DNA of 64,000 bases from Sedimenticola hydrogenitrophicus (lineage in GTDB: Bacteria; Pseudomonadota; Gammaproteobacteria; Chromatiales; Chromatiaceae): contig NZ_JAQGEI010000033.1 in the NCBI RefSeq assembly GCF_029017505.1, forward strand, positions 1 through 64,000. The letters run 5' to 3'. The notes beneath the pieces were generated by a model. It saw only the letters and a list, made by a program, of their open reading frames with translations. It searched no databases and had not been told where the DNA came from. Shown here piece by piece: positions 1 to 8,613 of this stretch. Both the position numbers and the translations under genes were made by a program. Positions within the stretch are counted from its first letter, which is position 1; every line of letters starts with the position of its first letter.

Positions 1-665
1 TGGAAGCTCGCCACCGTCAAGATGTCGTCCACGTCGGTGTCGTTGTCTAGCACGTTGCCGGTGGCTGGATTGTCTTCGGCGACGGTGTTCATATCGGCAA
101 CCAGCACCGACGGGTCATTCTCCGGTGAGGTATCGGTATCGGTAACGGTTCCCGCACCTGCAAGTAACAAGCCCCCCTCTTGCGTCTGCGGGAGCCCCGA
201 ATCCTGGTTCAAGCCGCTGGTTTCAAAACCGCTTTCCGGGGTGGTTTCCGCCCCGGTCCGTTCGACGGAGACCGTACCCTGATTGCCGTCACCGACGCCC
301 TCGCCCGCTCCGGCGGCGGGTGCGTCGAGCACTTGCGTGGGGTCGGCGCCGGCCAGGATCGCCTGCTGGATCGCATCGATGTCGCTGGTGCGGTCGGCAA
401 TATCCTGTGCTACCGCGGGGTCGTACACCTCGTCATTCAGCAGGGTTTCGCTCTGCCCTCCCATACTCAGGTTGGTGCCGTCGCGCAGTTCAATCACCAC
501 ACTGGCCCGGCTGCTGGTGATGACCACGTCATCCGCAAAGACCATATCGCCCAATTGCAGCAGCCGTTCTACTCCCGCGCTGTCAATGGCGGTGACTTGT
601 CCGCTGATCAACTTGACATAGCCAATAGCGCTGGCTTGATTTGCGGTTGTGGTTGAATCGGCCAT
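1..665 (-). CDS. Large LapA-type adhesin, N-terminal part (retention module); continues past the left edge
   Basis: The reverse strand reads from ATG at 665 to the window edge, giving about 221 residues of a longer protein. It starts MADSTTTANQASAIGYVKL and has no Sec signal peptide. Residues 1-105 resemble the retention module of LapA-type adhesins, which holds the protein in the outer-membrane pore. A di-alanine PAAG site at residues 116-119 matches the form cut by the LapG protease. From about residue 190 a repeat begins (VAEDNPATGN..LDNDTDVDD), of the cadherin/VCBS-like type that is usually tandem in giant adhesins. GGGGTAAG lies just upstream of the start. The exporter genes at 2549-6161 are on the same strand. 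The family role is cell-surface attachment and biofilm formation; the exact ligand cannot be told. LapD and LapG are not in the window. Confidence 0.82.
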   Translation of the reverse strand, partial: MADSTTTANQASAIGYVKLISGQVTAIDSAGVERLLQLGDMVFADDVVITSSRASVVIELRDGTNLSMGGQSETLLNDEVYDPAVAQDIADRTSDIDAIQQAILAGADPTQVLDAPAAGAGEGVGDGNQGTVSVERTGAETTPESGFETSGLNQDSGLPQTQEGGLLLAGAGTVTDTDTSPENDPSVLVADMNTVAEDNPATGNVLDNDTDVDDILTVASF

Positions 666-1012
666 AACTTACCCCTTTATATACGGTCAGGTTTTGTGGG
701 TTTACCCAAAATGGGTATCCGTTACCGTAATCCTGACCCAAAACGAATGCCGATTCTATTGGACCCTGGTACTAGCCCGCACTGCCATCACCTTAACCAC
801 GGTGGATGCCGATCCGCTCATTGTGACGGGTCGCGCCCCCGCCCTACAATATCCGCGAGGTACCCATTGGACCTGATGGGCACACGTGTTTTAACTACCC
901 AAAGGCCTGCAAGTCATTGAAAATGAAGAAGGGTATCCGCAATGCGCGATTGAAGGGTGACTATTCATGGGCTACAGTCGGGGCTATCCAAGCATGATAT
1001 GGGATACTACGC
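666..1012. other. Upstream region of the adhesin gene
   Basis: No convincing gene lies in these 347 bases. The adhesin promoter and leader should be here. Two inverted repeats sit within 75 bases of the adhesin start. GGTCAGG at 685-691 pairs with CCTGACC at 732-738, and an imperfect hairpin of TTTTG, GGGT and ACCC, AAAA spans 692-711. They could be an operator or leader structure. No consensus promoter was recognised with confidence. Confidence 0.35.
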
Positions 1013-1276
1013 ATGAAACCGCCAATTGCGTTTCAGCAGCACCGTGACACCATTCGGCAGATCGTCGATCGCCACTTCCCGGATTTCGCCACTCAGAATC
1101 CGGACTTCCCACTCAAAGCCGCCTACGGTACACGTAATGCGCTGACACACGGCTACTTCAAGGTTGATCTGGATGTAGTCTGGAAGACCATTGAGCGTGA
1201 CTTGGCTCTGCTAGAGGTTCAGGTTAGAGATGTTATTCATGCGCTATATCATAGAGGACCATCCCCCTCGCTATGA
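1013..1276 (+). pseudogene. In-frame remnant joining the start of MntA antitoxin to the end of HepT toxin
   Basis: The 87-residue frame is intact but composite. Residues 1-21 (MKPPIAFQQHRDTIRQIVDRH) resemble the extreme N-terminus of MntA-type minimal nucleotidyltransferases, ahead of their GSxxxG catalytic motif, which is absent. Residues from about 30 on (FPLKAAYGTRNALTHGYFKVD, then DVVWKTIERDL) resemble the C-terminal part of HepT/DUF86 toxins. They include the RNALTHGY sequence that fits the RX4HXY RNase motif. The simplest reading is a deletion that removed most of the antitoxin and the first half of the toxin and fused the ends in frame. The family works as a pair in which MntA adenylylates HepT. 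Neither activity is expected from this product, although the HepT motif survives. Confidence 0.55.
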
Positions 1277-1576
1277 TTAATATCCGGGGCAGCCTTTCTA
1301 GGCCCGGACTCTGCAACAATATTTGCGCCGCTTTGATTTCCAGTTCCACCTCCACCCCTATCCAGACCGCTAGAACTAACAACGCATCCAGGCTGAACCT
1401 GATTATACGCCCGCATTGGATGCGCAAGTTTAACCACCCGAAAGGTACTGTTCGCGGCGGTGCCGCTTCTCTACTGGTGGAGGGTGGAGAAGAGGGTTGA
1501 CCGGGAACGGAATGGAGTCATACCCGACTTCCCCTCCGGTATCCCGCCATACGGCGCCCACAGCGCGCCCTATGAT
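1277..1576. other. Intergenic, nothing recognised
   Basis: These 300 bases hold only short overlapping frames without recognisable motifs. They may be decayed sequence from the event that truncated the toxin-antitoxin pair. Confidence 0.3.
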
Positions 1577-2242
1577 TCAGGTGAACTCCACGGATCGGGG
1601 TGAAGATGATACCGCGCTGGCCAACAGGGCGAGCTGGAGGCGGTTTTTGGTGCCAGTTTTCTGGAATATGTTGCCCAGGTGGGCCTTGACTGTGCGCTCG
1701 GTGATGCCCAGTTCGTTGCCGATCTGTTTGTTGTTTTCGCCGCCGGCGATCCGCAGGGCGATCTCGTGCTCCCGGTTGGTGAGGTCCGCCAGGCGTTGTG
1801 CCGCCGCTGGATTCGGAACAGCCGCTGCAGCGCCGCCCTCCGCCACGCCCCGGATCAGATGCTGGATGACCTCCTGCCCCAACCAGAGTTCACCCGACTG
1901 GATCAGACTCGCCGATTGACTCAATGTCACCGGATGCATCCAGCAGTTGCCGTAGCCCCGTACACCGGCACGCGCCAGAGCCACCCCCTGCATGGGTTCC
2001 GGTCTTGCGGTCATGGAGTAGATTCGTGTGGTCGGATGTTGCCTCAACAGGTCGGAGACCAGGCCGACCGCATCGACGCCGGGCATATCCAGATGGAGTA
2101 TGACCATTTGATCACGGCTTCCATTCAACCGCCGATGCAGCTGTTCCACGTCTGCAACGGCTTCGGCGGCCATTCGCGCTTCCGCCAGGCCATTGAGCCA
2201 GTGTTCCCGAACCTGTCTATCGACACTACACAATAGAATCAT
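1577..2242 (-). CDS. LuxR/NarL-family response regulator next to the adhesin exporter
   Basis: The protein has 221 residues from ATG at 2242 (MILLCSVDRQ), which AAGGGA precedes at good spacing; a longer frame upstream looks untranslated. Residues 1-120 look like a receiver domain with the acceptor aspartate in LHLDMPG. The C-terminal 65 residues are a LuxR helix-turn-helix (LTNREHEIALRIAGG, then NKQIGNELGITERTVKAHL). It follows lapC on the same strand after about 300 bases. No sensor kinase is adjacent. Inference from position: it controls the adhesin or its exporter. The receiver is divergent, so phosphorylation is not certain. Confidence 0.85.
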   Translation of the reverse strand: MILLCSVDRQVREHWLNGLAEARMAAEAVADVEQLHRRLNGSRDQMVILHLDMPGVDAVGLVSDLLRQHPTTRIYSMTARPEPMQGVALARAGVRGYGNCWMHPVTLSQSASLIQSGELWLGQEVIQHLIRGVAEGGAAAAVPNPAAAQRLADLTNREHEIALRIAGGENNKQIGNELGITERTVKAHLGNIFQKTGTKNRLQLALLASAVSSSPRSVEFT

Positions 2243-2548
2243 TTTCAATCCCTTACCCTGTCCCTCTCCTGGCGGAGGTTTTTGTATTGCCCATCGGCCA
2301 TGGCTTTGATGGGCATAGCGTGGCGTGCGTATCAATTGCGATCGATGCGGTTAGTTTCACTCACCGCATCCTTCCCTGCTCTTCCCGGATTACGCCACTC
2401 TGGGCGCAAGCCATTTTTCGTGTTCGGGCGATGCTGGCTCCATCCAGGCGAAGGGCCTGTGCCACTGGGCGCGCCCCCACCGCGAAGACCTTTCGCGCCA
2501 GAGGTACTCCTACAACACCATTGCAAATCGCACAACAGCATTATTTGA
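2243..2548. other. Intergenic between the response regulator and lapC
   Basis: 306 bases without a supportable gene or clear terminator. The response regulator may have its own promoter here. Confidence 0.3.
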
Positions 2549-3949
2549 TCAGCGCTCACGTAATGCCCGCTCCTTGGCGCGGAGCACCGGTTTCAGCAGA
2601 TAACTGAGGACGCTTTTTTTCCCGGTCAGGATATCCACTTCGGCCTGCATACCGGGGATGATATTCAGTGGATTGATTTCATTGCCCAGCTGATTATGCT
2701 CGGTCCGCACCCGCACCAGGTAATAGCTCTTCCCCTCCTCATCCTTGATAGTATCGGCACTGATGTGCTCCAGCTGACCCTGCAGGCCGCCGAAAATAGC
2801 GAAATCGAAGGCGCTGAACTTGACCACCGTTTTCTGTCCCGGCCGCAGAAAGCCGATATCCTCCGGGCGAACCTTGGCCTCCACCAGCAGGCTGTCTTCC
2901 AGTGGCACAATCTCCACCAGTTCCATACCCGGCTGGACCACCCCGCCCACGGTGTTGACCATCAGTTGCTTGATGGTGCCGCGCACGGGCGAGCGTACTG
3001 CGGTACGCTGCACCCGATCCTCCAGCGCCACGCTGGAGGCGGTCAGCGAGGAGAGCTCGGCACTGACTTCACTCCACTCCTCCCGCGCCTTGCTCTTGAA
3101 GCGAAGCTCCAGCTCTTCAAGCTTTCTGTGCGACTCATCCAATGTCGACTGGATGCGGGGAATGGACAGGGTGGTGGATTCGAGCTGACCGGCCAGTTCG
3201 TTCACCTCGCGCTCAAGCCGCAATACCTCCACCTCGGAGATGGCTCCGGCCTTGACCAGCGGGCGGGTCATGGTCAGCTCCCGTCGTACCAGATTGAGGC
3301 TGCGCCTGAGCTGGCTCCGCTTGGCCGCAAGTTCCGCCAGCTCCTGCCCGCGTTGCGCAGTCTGCTCTTTGAGAATACTGCGGTTATTGTCCAGTTCGGA
3401 GCGTCGCGCCCGATACAGACTCTGTTCCTGTTGGGCCAGGCGCGGACTTTCCGCCAACACCTCCGGCGGCGGGACAAACTCGGACAGTTCCGCCTCGGCC
3501 TGAAGGCGCGCCGCCTTGGCCTTGAGCGCGAGGTACTGCGTGCGAGTCTCGCGTAGCGATGAGGCGAACCGGGTATCGTCAATCTGCAGCAGGATCTGCC
3601 CCTTCTCGACCTTCTGGCCCTCGGCAACCAGCAGGGCGGCGACGATGCCACCCTCCAGATTCTGCACAACCTGCACTTGGCTGGAAGGAATCACCTGGCC
3701 AATACCCTGGGTCACCTCATCCAGTTCGGCCCAATCGGCCCAGACCAACGCGACCAGAATAAACAGCACCGCGATCCACAGGATCAGGCGACCGCCCTTC
3801 GGAGTTCTGATCAACTGGGCTGCCGCCACATCGGTCATGTACTCCAGATCGTCGGTATATCCGGGCCGAGGATGGATGCCATTCGGGCCAATTGAGGCCT
3901 GGCCAGCCGCCGTCTGTCCGATTGTGCTGTTCTGCTGTCTGCTCTTCAT
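2549..3949 (-). CDS. lapC: Type I secretion membrane fusion protein (HlyD/LapC family)
   Basis: About 466 residues from ATG at 3949; an upstream GTG at 4006 that overlaps lapB would add 19 residues. A cytoplasmic N-terminus of about 45 residues is followed by one membrane segment (LILWIAVLFILVALVW). Next come a lipoyl-like half-motif (VVQNLEGGIVAALLVAEGQ), a long coiled coil rich in Leu, Glu and Arg, and the second half-motif with the C-terminal HlyD beta-barrel (VRSPVRGTIKQLMVNTVGG). It bridges the inner-membrane ABC exporter to an outer-membrane TolC-like pore. It lies directly after lapB in the same transcription unit. No TolC homologue is in the window. Confidence 0.9.
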   Translation of the reverse strand: MKSRQQNSTIGQTAAGQASIGPNGIHPRPGYTDDLEYMTDVAAAQLIRTPKGGRLILWIAVLFILVALVWADWAELDEVTQGIGQVIPSSQVQVVQNLEGGIVAALLVAEGQKVEKGQILLQIDDTRFASSLRETRTQYLALKAKAARLQAEAELSEFVPPPEVLAESPRLAQQEQSLYRARRSELDNNRSILKEQTAQRGQELAELAAKRSQLRRSLNLVRRELTMTRPLVKAGAISEVEVLRLEREVNELAGQLESTTLSIPRIQSTLDESHRKLEELELRFKSKAREEWSEVSAELSSLTASSVALEDRVQRTAVRSPVRGTIKQLMVNTVGGVVQPGMELVEIVPLEDSLLVEAKVRPEDIGFLRPGQKTVVKFSAFDFAIFGGLQGQLEHISADTIKDEEGKSYYLVRVRTEHNQLGNEINPLNIIPGMQAEVDILTGKKSVLSYLLKPVLRAKERALRER

Positions 3950-3983
3950 TGAATAGGCTCTATCCTGTATGCCGCCGCCAAGC

Positions 3984-6161
3984 TCATTGACCCGCACGCA
4001 ACGCACCTTCCCGGAGTGATTGCAGCACCTGGTCTTTCGGCCCGTCGGCCATGACCCGCCCGCCGTCCAGCACGATCAGTCGATCCACCAGCTCCAGCAG
4101 GGAGGTACGGTGGGTCACCAATACCAGGGTGCGGTTTTTCACATAATCGACCAGGTTCCTTTTCAAGCGCTCTTCCGAGGTATGGTCCATCGAGTTGGTC
4201 GGTTCATCCATCAGCAGAAACGGCGGGTCATTAACCAGGGCGCGGGCGATGGCAATGCTCTGGCGCTGGCCGCCGGAGAGATTGTTGCCACGCTCGCCGA
4301 CCTGGAGATCAAATCCCAGGGGATGCCGATTGACGAACTCCGAGGTGCCGGACAAGTCCGCCACGCGCAGGATATCCGCGTCGTCGACATGGGGGGCACC
4401 CATCAGGATATTGTCCTTCACCGAGCCGAAAAACAACATGATATCCTGGGGCACGTAGCCCATATTGCGCCGCAAGTCGGCGGGGTCGATCTGGCGCATA
4501 TCGGTTCCGTCGACCCGCACGGCACCTTCCGTCGGCTCGAACAGCCCCTGCATCAGTTTCTCTATGGTGGTCTTACCCGACCCTACCCGGCCGATTATCG
4601 CCACATGCTCGCCGGGTCGGATGGCGAAGGAGACATTGGTCAATGCCCGGTTCTCTTCACCCGGATATTGGAAATTGACATTGTCGAACTCGATACCGCC
4701 CGATAGGCTGGGGCGGCTGACAAAGGATTGCCCCAGGGGGCGTTCCACCGGCATCTCCATGATGCCGTTGAGACTGCTCAGGGCGGTTTTGGCCTGAAAA
4801 TAGCGGACCGCCAGATTGGCATATTGGCTCATGGGGCCCATCGCCCGGCCGGTCAGCATCACCGAGGCGATGAGCCCGCCCATGCTGAGTTCACCTTCGG
4901 TGACCAGATAAACCCCCATGATGATCACCGCCACCTGGGCAAACTGCTGAAAGAACACCGCCACATTGACCGCGGAGGAGGAGATCAGACGGGAGCGCAC
5001 ACCCCACTGGGCGATATGGGCTGTCAGCTGCTCCCACTTGCGCTGGAGGGCGCTCTCGGCACCCAGGTGCTTGACGGTTTCGATGCCGGTCAGGGTCTCT
5101 ATCAGGGTGGCTCCTTTCTGCGCCGAGGCGCGAAACGAGCTTTCAACGGCCTTGCGCAGCGGCGCCTGTATCAGCCAGCCATAGATCAACACCAGGGGGA
5201 TGAGGATCAGTGGCACCAGTACGATCGGACCGCCGATAAACCAGACCACCAACAGAAAGAAGACGATAAAGGGGAGATCCACCAGCGTAGTGATGGTGGC
5301 CGAGGTGATGAAGTCGCGAATGCTTTCAAATTCACGCAGGTTGTTGGCGAATGCGCCGACCGAGGGTGGCCGGACATTCATCTTCATGCCCATCACCTGT
5401 TCAAAAATGCGCGCGGAAAGCAGCACGTCGGCCTTTTTACCCGCCAGGTCGATAAAGTAACCGCGTAGCACCCGCATCAGAAAATCAAAGCCGAACACCA
5501 CGGAAACGCCGATCGCTAACACCCAGAGGGTCTCGACGGCGTTGTTGGGAACCACCCGGTCGTAGACGTTCATGATGAACAGCGGGCTTGCCAGGGCAAA
5601 CAGGTTGATCAGGAAGGAGGCCACCAGCACATCGCGATAGATGCGCCAGGAGCTGAACAGGGTGCTCCAGAACCAGTGCCGCTCGCGCAGCTTGAGCACC
5701 TCGGGCGCCCGGTCATCGAACTGATGCTGGGCCTGGATAAATATCGCATAGCCGCTGTATTCGGCTTCCAGCTCCGCCAGCGGCTGCTGTTTTTCCCCGT
5801 GACCACTCTCCGGCTGGATAATGGTCGCGATGCCCGATGTGGAATCGACCGAGAGCAGGATACAGGCCTGCCGCCGTTTCATCAGCAGCACGGCGGGAAG
5901 CACAAAGTCCGAGATCCGCCCGATCGCGCGTTTCACCACGCGGGAGGAGAGTCCCGCCCGCGCCGCGGCACGGGGAAACAGCTCCGGGGTCAGGCAGTTG
6001 TCCACCAGTGGCAGGCCAGCTCTCAGGGCTTCCGCCGAATAACTTCTCCCGGAAAGCCTGGCGACAATGACCAGCGAAGCCAGCAAGGGGTCATCATGGG
6101 TGGAACCATCACGCGGATGGACCCAGGCATTGTCTATTTGTGCTTCTACTGAGACATTCAT
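3984..6161 (-). CDS. lapB: Type I secretion ABC exporter (LapB family)
   Basis: The 725-residue protein has the three-part layout of LapB-type exporters. An N-terminal domain of about 140 residues is a degenerate C39-peptidase-like domain without an obvious catalytic Cys. It is followed by a membrane domain (about 160-450) and a nucleotide-binding domain with Walker A GRVGSGKTT near residue 522, signature LSGGQRQ and Walker B FLLMDEPTNS. It uses ATP to export the large adhesin in one step. Its end overlaps the possible upstream start of lapC, so the two are co-transcribed. The degenerate C39-like domain fits a substrate whose C-terminal secretion signal is not cleaved. Confidence 0.92.
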   Translation of the reverse strand: MNVSVEAQIDNAWVHPRDGSTHDDPLLASLVIVARLSGRSYSAEALRAGLPLVDNCLTPELFPRAAARAGLSSRVVKRAIGRISDFVLPAVLLMKRRQACILLSVDSTSGIATIIQPESGHGEKQQPLAELEAEYSGYAIFIQAQHQFDDRAPEVLKLRERHWFWSTLFSSWRIYRDVLVASFLINLFALASPLFIMNVYDRVVPNNAVETLWVLAIGVSVVFGFDFLMRVLRGYFIDLAGKKADVLLSARIFEQVMGMKMNVRPPSVGAFANNLREFESIRDFITSATITTLVDLPFIVFFLLVVWFIGGPIVLVPLILIPLVLIYGWLIQAPLRKAVESSFRASAQKGATLIETLTGIETVKHLGAESALQRKWEQLTAHIAQWGVRSRLISSSAVNVAVFFQQFAQVAVIIMGVYLVTEGELSMGGLIASVMLTGRAMGPMSQYANLAVRYFQAKTALSSLNGIMEMPVERPLGQSFVSRPSLSGGIEFDNVNFQYPGEENRALTNVSFAIRPGEHVAIIGRVGSGKTTIEKLMQGLFEPTEGAVRVDGTDMRQIDPADLRRNMGYVPQDIMLFFGSVKDNILMGAPHVDDADILRVADLSGTSEFVNRHPLGFDLQVGERGNNLSGGQRQSIAIARALVNDPPFLLMDEPTNSMDHTSEERLKRNLVDYVKNRTLVLVTHRTSLLELVDRLIVLDGGRVMADGPKDQVLQSLREGALRAGQ

Positions 6162-6268
6162 CAGATTAAATCACGTTCCTGTCGATTTTTTTTGCGCATT
6201 ATACTAACGTGATGGTTAATCAATGTGGATTGTATCCATCAACCTTTCAGGACGAACAACATACCGCT

Positions 6269-6610
6269 ATGCCATTTGCCCAGCGCGATAAACAGGGTCG
6301 GATCATTGCTCTCTTCAGCGAACCGCGGGTGGAAGCCCAGGAGGCGATACCGGCGAGTCATGAAGAGGTGCTGGCATTTCTGCTCTCCGGCAACAGCGAC
6401 CAGACCGAGACCAAGAGCTATCTGTCGCAAACCGATGACGAGATGGTCCGGGTCGTGGAGGATGTCATTGATCTGCTGATCAAGAAGAACCTCATACTGC
6501 TCACCGACCTGCCCACCGCCGCGCAACAGAAGCTGGTTATGCGCAAACGCCTGCGCGCCAAATTCCTGCTGGAAGACACGGTTCTGATCGAGGATGACAA
6601 CATCCTCTGA
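6269..6610 (+). CDS. Conserved hypothetical protein of the 'tryptophan synthase subunit beta-like' type
   Basis: About 113 residues starting MPFAQRDKQGRI at ATG 6269, divergent from lapB. The opening matches a small gammaproteobacterial family that databases label 'tryptophan synthase subunit beta-like'. It has none of the PLP-binding features of TrpB, so the label should not be taken as function. The middle (VVEDVIDLLIKKNLILLTDL) is helical and the C-terminus is rich in charged residues. A longer frame from 6209 adds 20 residues without family resemblance. Role unknown; the gene shares the upstream region of the type I secretion genes. Confidence 0.7.
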   Translation: MPFAQRDKQGRIIALFSEPRVEAQEAIPASHEEVLAFLLSGNSDQTETKSYLSQTDDEMVRVVEDVIDLLIKKNLILLTDLPTAAQQKLVMRKRLRAKFLLEDTVLIEDDNIL

Positions 6611-6686
6611 CGGGACATCCCGCACGTCTACCCTGTACCTTACAAAGGGTATCGGCAGCGACGGGAGAACTTGAAGGGTTGCAACA

Positions 6687-6766
6687 GAATAAGTTCCTGC
6701 ACTCGCCCGCCCCAGGGCCACGCATAAACCCCGTTGGGGTTCGCAGGCTCACCCCAATCTACGGCT
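6687..6766. repeat. Two partial copies of dispersed intergenic repeats
   Basis: GAATAAGTTCCTG at 6687-6699 and the following 20 bases resemble the left end of the palindromic element at 17026. Then CCCGTTGGGGTTCGCAGG, CTCACCCCAA and CTACGG at 6730-6764 match one arm of the repeat at 8236 and 15199. The 246 bases between the neighbouring genes hold nothing else I recognise. Confidence 0.55.
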
Positions 6767-6856
6767 GTCTGTTTGATGGGTTACTTCGCGGCGGAGCCGC
6801 TCCCACAGCCATCCTACGTCACTACGGGAGCGTTGACGCCTTGGTGGAAAGCGTTA

Positions 6857-8095
6857 TCAGAGCAGATGGCTAACCAGCCCATCCGCCAGCTTCGGCTCGA
6901 ACCAGGTGGATTTGGGTGGCATGATCCGGCCGGCATCCGCCACCGCCATCAGGGCGTTCATGGTGGTCGGGTAGAGCGCGAAGGCAACCGCCCATTCGCC
7001 ACTGTCCACCCGCTGCTCCAGGGCCTTCAGCCCACGGATGCCGCCGACAAAGTCGATCCGGTTGTCGGTGCGCTGATCGGCTATCCCGAGCAACGGTTCC
7101 AGCAATTCATTGGCCAGCAGGCTCACATCGAGGCTCGCCACCGGATCGAGTGAGGGAATGCGCGCATCCTCCAGTACCAACCGGTACCAGGTACCCGCCA
7201 GGTACATGCCGAAATGCCCCGTCTGCTCCGGCTTGACCGGCTGATCCATCTCCTTGACACGGAATCGCTCGCCGACCACCCGCAGAAATTGTTCGCCGGT
7301 CATCCCGTTCAGATCCCGAACCACGCGGTTGTAATCAAGGATGCGGGTCTGTTTATGGGGAAAGATGACCGACAGGAAGTAGTTGTACGGCTCCTCCCCG
7401 GTATGTTGGGGATTGCCCGCCCGGCATTGCGCCGCCACGCGGGACGCCGCGGCCGAGCGATGATGGCCATCGGCCACATAGAGGGCCGGCAGCCCTTCGA
7501 ACAGCAGGGTCAGGGCGGTTATCCGGGTTTTGTCCGACAGTACCCAGATCTGGTGGTGCACCCCATCGCTTCCCGTAACCTCCATGTCGGGGTCGCCCTC
7601 GGCCGCACCGTCGAGCAGGTCGTCGATCCGCTCATCGCTCGGGTAGGCCAGAAACACCGGTCCGGTCTGGGCATTCAGCGCCGAAATCTGCTTGACCCGA
7701 TCCAGCTCCTTGGCCGGGCGGGTCAGCTCATGGCGCTTGATCCGGCCATCATCATAGGCATCCACGGAGGCGGCAGCCACCACACCCAGCTGGGTATGGG
7801 TGCCCATGGTGAGGCGATAGACATAGAAACAGTCACGGCTATCCTGGGTCAGCACCCCTTCACGGCGCATGGTGGCGAGATTTTCCGCCGCCTTGGCATA
7901 GACCTCGGGGGCGTAGGGATCGACATCGGCGGGAAGATCGACCTCCGGGCGGGAGATGTGCAGAAAACTCCAGGGCCTCCCCTCGACCATCGCCCTGGCC
8001 TCGGTGTCACTCATCACGTCATAAGGCGGGGCAGCGACCTCCTCCGCGCGTCCGGCGGCGGGCCGCAGCCCGGGGAATGCTCTGATCAGCGACAT
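6857..8095 (-). CDS. DUF1015 family protein
   Basis: 412 residues starting MSLIRAFPGLRPAAGRAEEV, with AGGAGAG before the ATG. It shows the hallmarks of DUF1015: the N-terminal AAPPYDVMSDTEA, the ALYVADGHHRSAAASRVA segment near residue 215, and a C-terminal RIDFVGGIRGLKALE-like region. The family is related to the SerK/SbnI free serine kinases with a ParB/Srx-like fold, in which the DGHHR stretch contributes to the active site. Serine phosphorylation is therefore possible here but not shown. It sits downstream of iscX after a 300-base repeat-bearing gap, so it is probably a separate unit. Confidence 0.85.
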   Translation of the reverse strand: MSLIRAFPGLRPAAGRAEEVAAPPYDVMSDTEARAMVEGRPWSFLHISRPEVDLPADVDPYAPEVYAKAAENLATMRREGVLTQDSRDCFYVYRLTMGTHTQLGVVAAASVDAYDDGRIKRHELTRPAKELDRVKQISALNAQTGPVFLAYPSDERIDDLLDGAAEGDPDMEVTGSDGVHHQIWVLSDKTRITALTLLFEGLPALYVADGHHRSAAASRVAAQCRAGNPQHTGEEPYNYFLSVIFPHKQTRILDYNRVVRDLNGMTGEQFLRVVGERFRVKEMDQPVKPEQTGHFGMYLAGTWYRLVLEDARIPSLDPVASLDVSLLANELLEPLLGIADQRTDNRIDFVGGIRGLKALEQRVDSGEWAVAFALYPTTMNALMAVADAGRIMPPKSTWFEPKLADGLVSHLL

Positions 8096-8235
8096 AACTC
8101 TCCTCGAAGGATATGCTAGGAAACGGCGACTTATTCAGCGCGCATTGTTCCAAAGCGTTCAGGTGCTGTCCAGACAGTGATGCTTATTGCGATATTAGCG
8201 GCGGTTTTGGTGGGCGCCATGAGGTGTTGCAGCCC

Positions 8236-8321
8236 GTAGGTTGGGGTGAGGAACGAACCCCAACATCATGCGCATACGCATGAAGCCCCGTTGGGGTTTG
8301 CAGGCTCACCCCAAGCTACGG
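8236..8321. repeat. Dispersed palindromic repeat (GTAGGTTGGGGTGAG type)
   Basis: One arm reads GTAGGTTGGGGTGAGGAACG followed by AACCCCAAC. The other arm (GTTGGGG, then GGCTCACCCCAAGCTAC) is its approximate reverse complement, with about 25 bases between. The same arms occur at 15199-15283 and, partly, at 6730-6764. It fills most of the otherwise empty 304-base gap at 8096-8399 and could fold into a long hairpin. A GGCGGAGCCGCC palindrome follows at 8338-8349. Confidence 0.7.
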
Positions 8322-8399
8322 CCTGCGATCATCGCGGCGGAGCCGCCTCTACGGCCGTAGGTCGCGTTCGCCGAAGGTGTAACCCGACAGGGCAGCAGG

Positions 8400-8600
8400 C
8401 TATTCCCGCTCTTCGATCCAGGCCATCTGGATGGCTTCCAGGATCCGCTCCCCAGTGTGTTTCGGGTCATCATCAAAATCGGGCAACGCCATGACCCACT
8501 TGTTCAGGTCGACGAAGTTGACGTGACTGGGATCGACATCCGGATGCGCCTCGTCCAGTTCGATCGCGATATTGAAAGAATCCGTCCATTTCAAACCCAT
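8400..8600 (-). CDS. iscX: IscX, iron-sulfur assembly accessory protein
   Basis: 66 residues starting MGLKWTDSFNIAIELDEAHP, close to the usual length and start of IscX (YfhJ). Conserved blocks FVDLNKWVMALPDFDDDP and ERILEAIQMAWIEE are present. The family binds IscS and iron and tunes cysteine desulfurase activity. It is the last gene of the isc operon, 13 bases after fdx. GGGGCGG precedes the chosen ATG; a TTG four codons upstream is less likely. Confidence 0.93.
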   Translation of the reverse strand: MGLKWTDSFNIAIELDEAHPDVDPSHVNFVDLNKWVMALPDFDDDPKHTGERILEAIQMAWIEERE

Positions 8601-8613
8601 AATCCGCCCCAAT

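Noticed and set aside
22-656. Several + strand frames at the left edge
   Set aside because: The - strand reading gives a retention module with start codon, ribosome site and repeat, so these are shadows.
6269-6610. Tryptophan synthase function for the small protein
   Set aside because: It resembles proteins carrying that label in name only; at 113 residues it lacks the PLP-binding lysine motif and fold of TrpB.
7214-8119. 301-codon frame on the + strand opposite the DUF1015 gene
   Set aside because: The - strand frame matches a known family from end to end; the opposite one is composition-driven.
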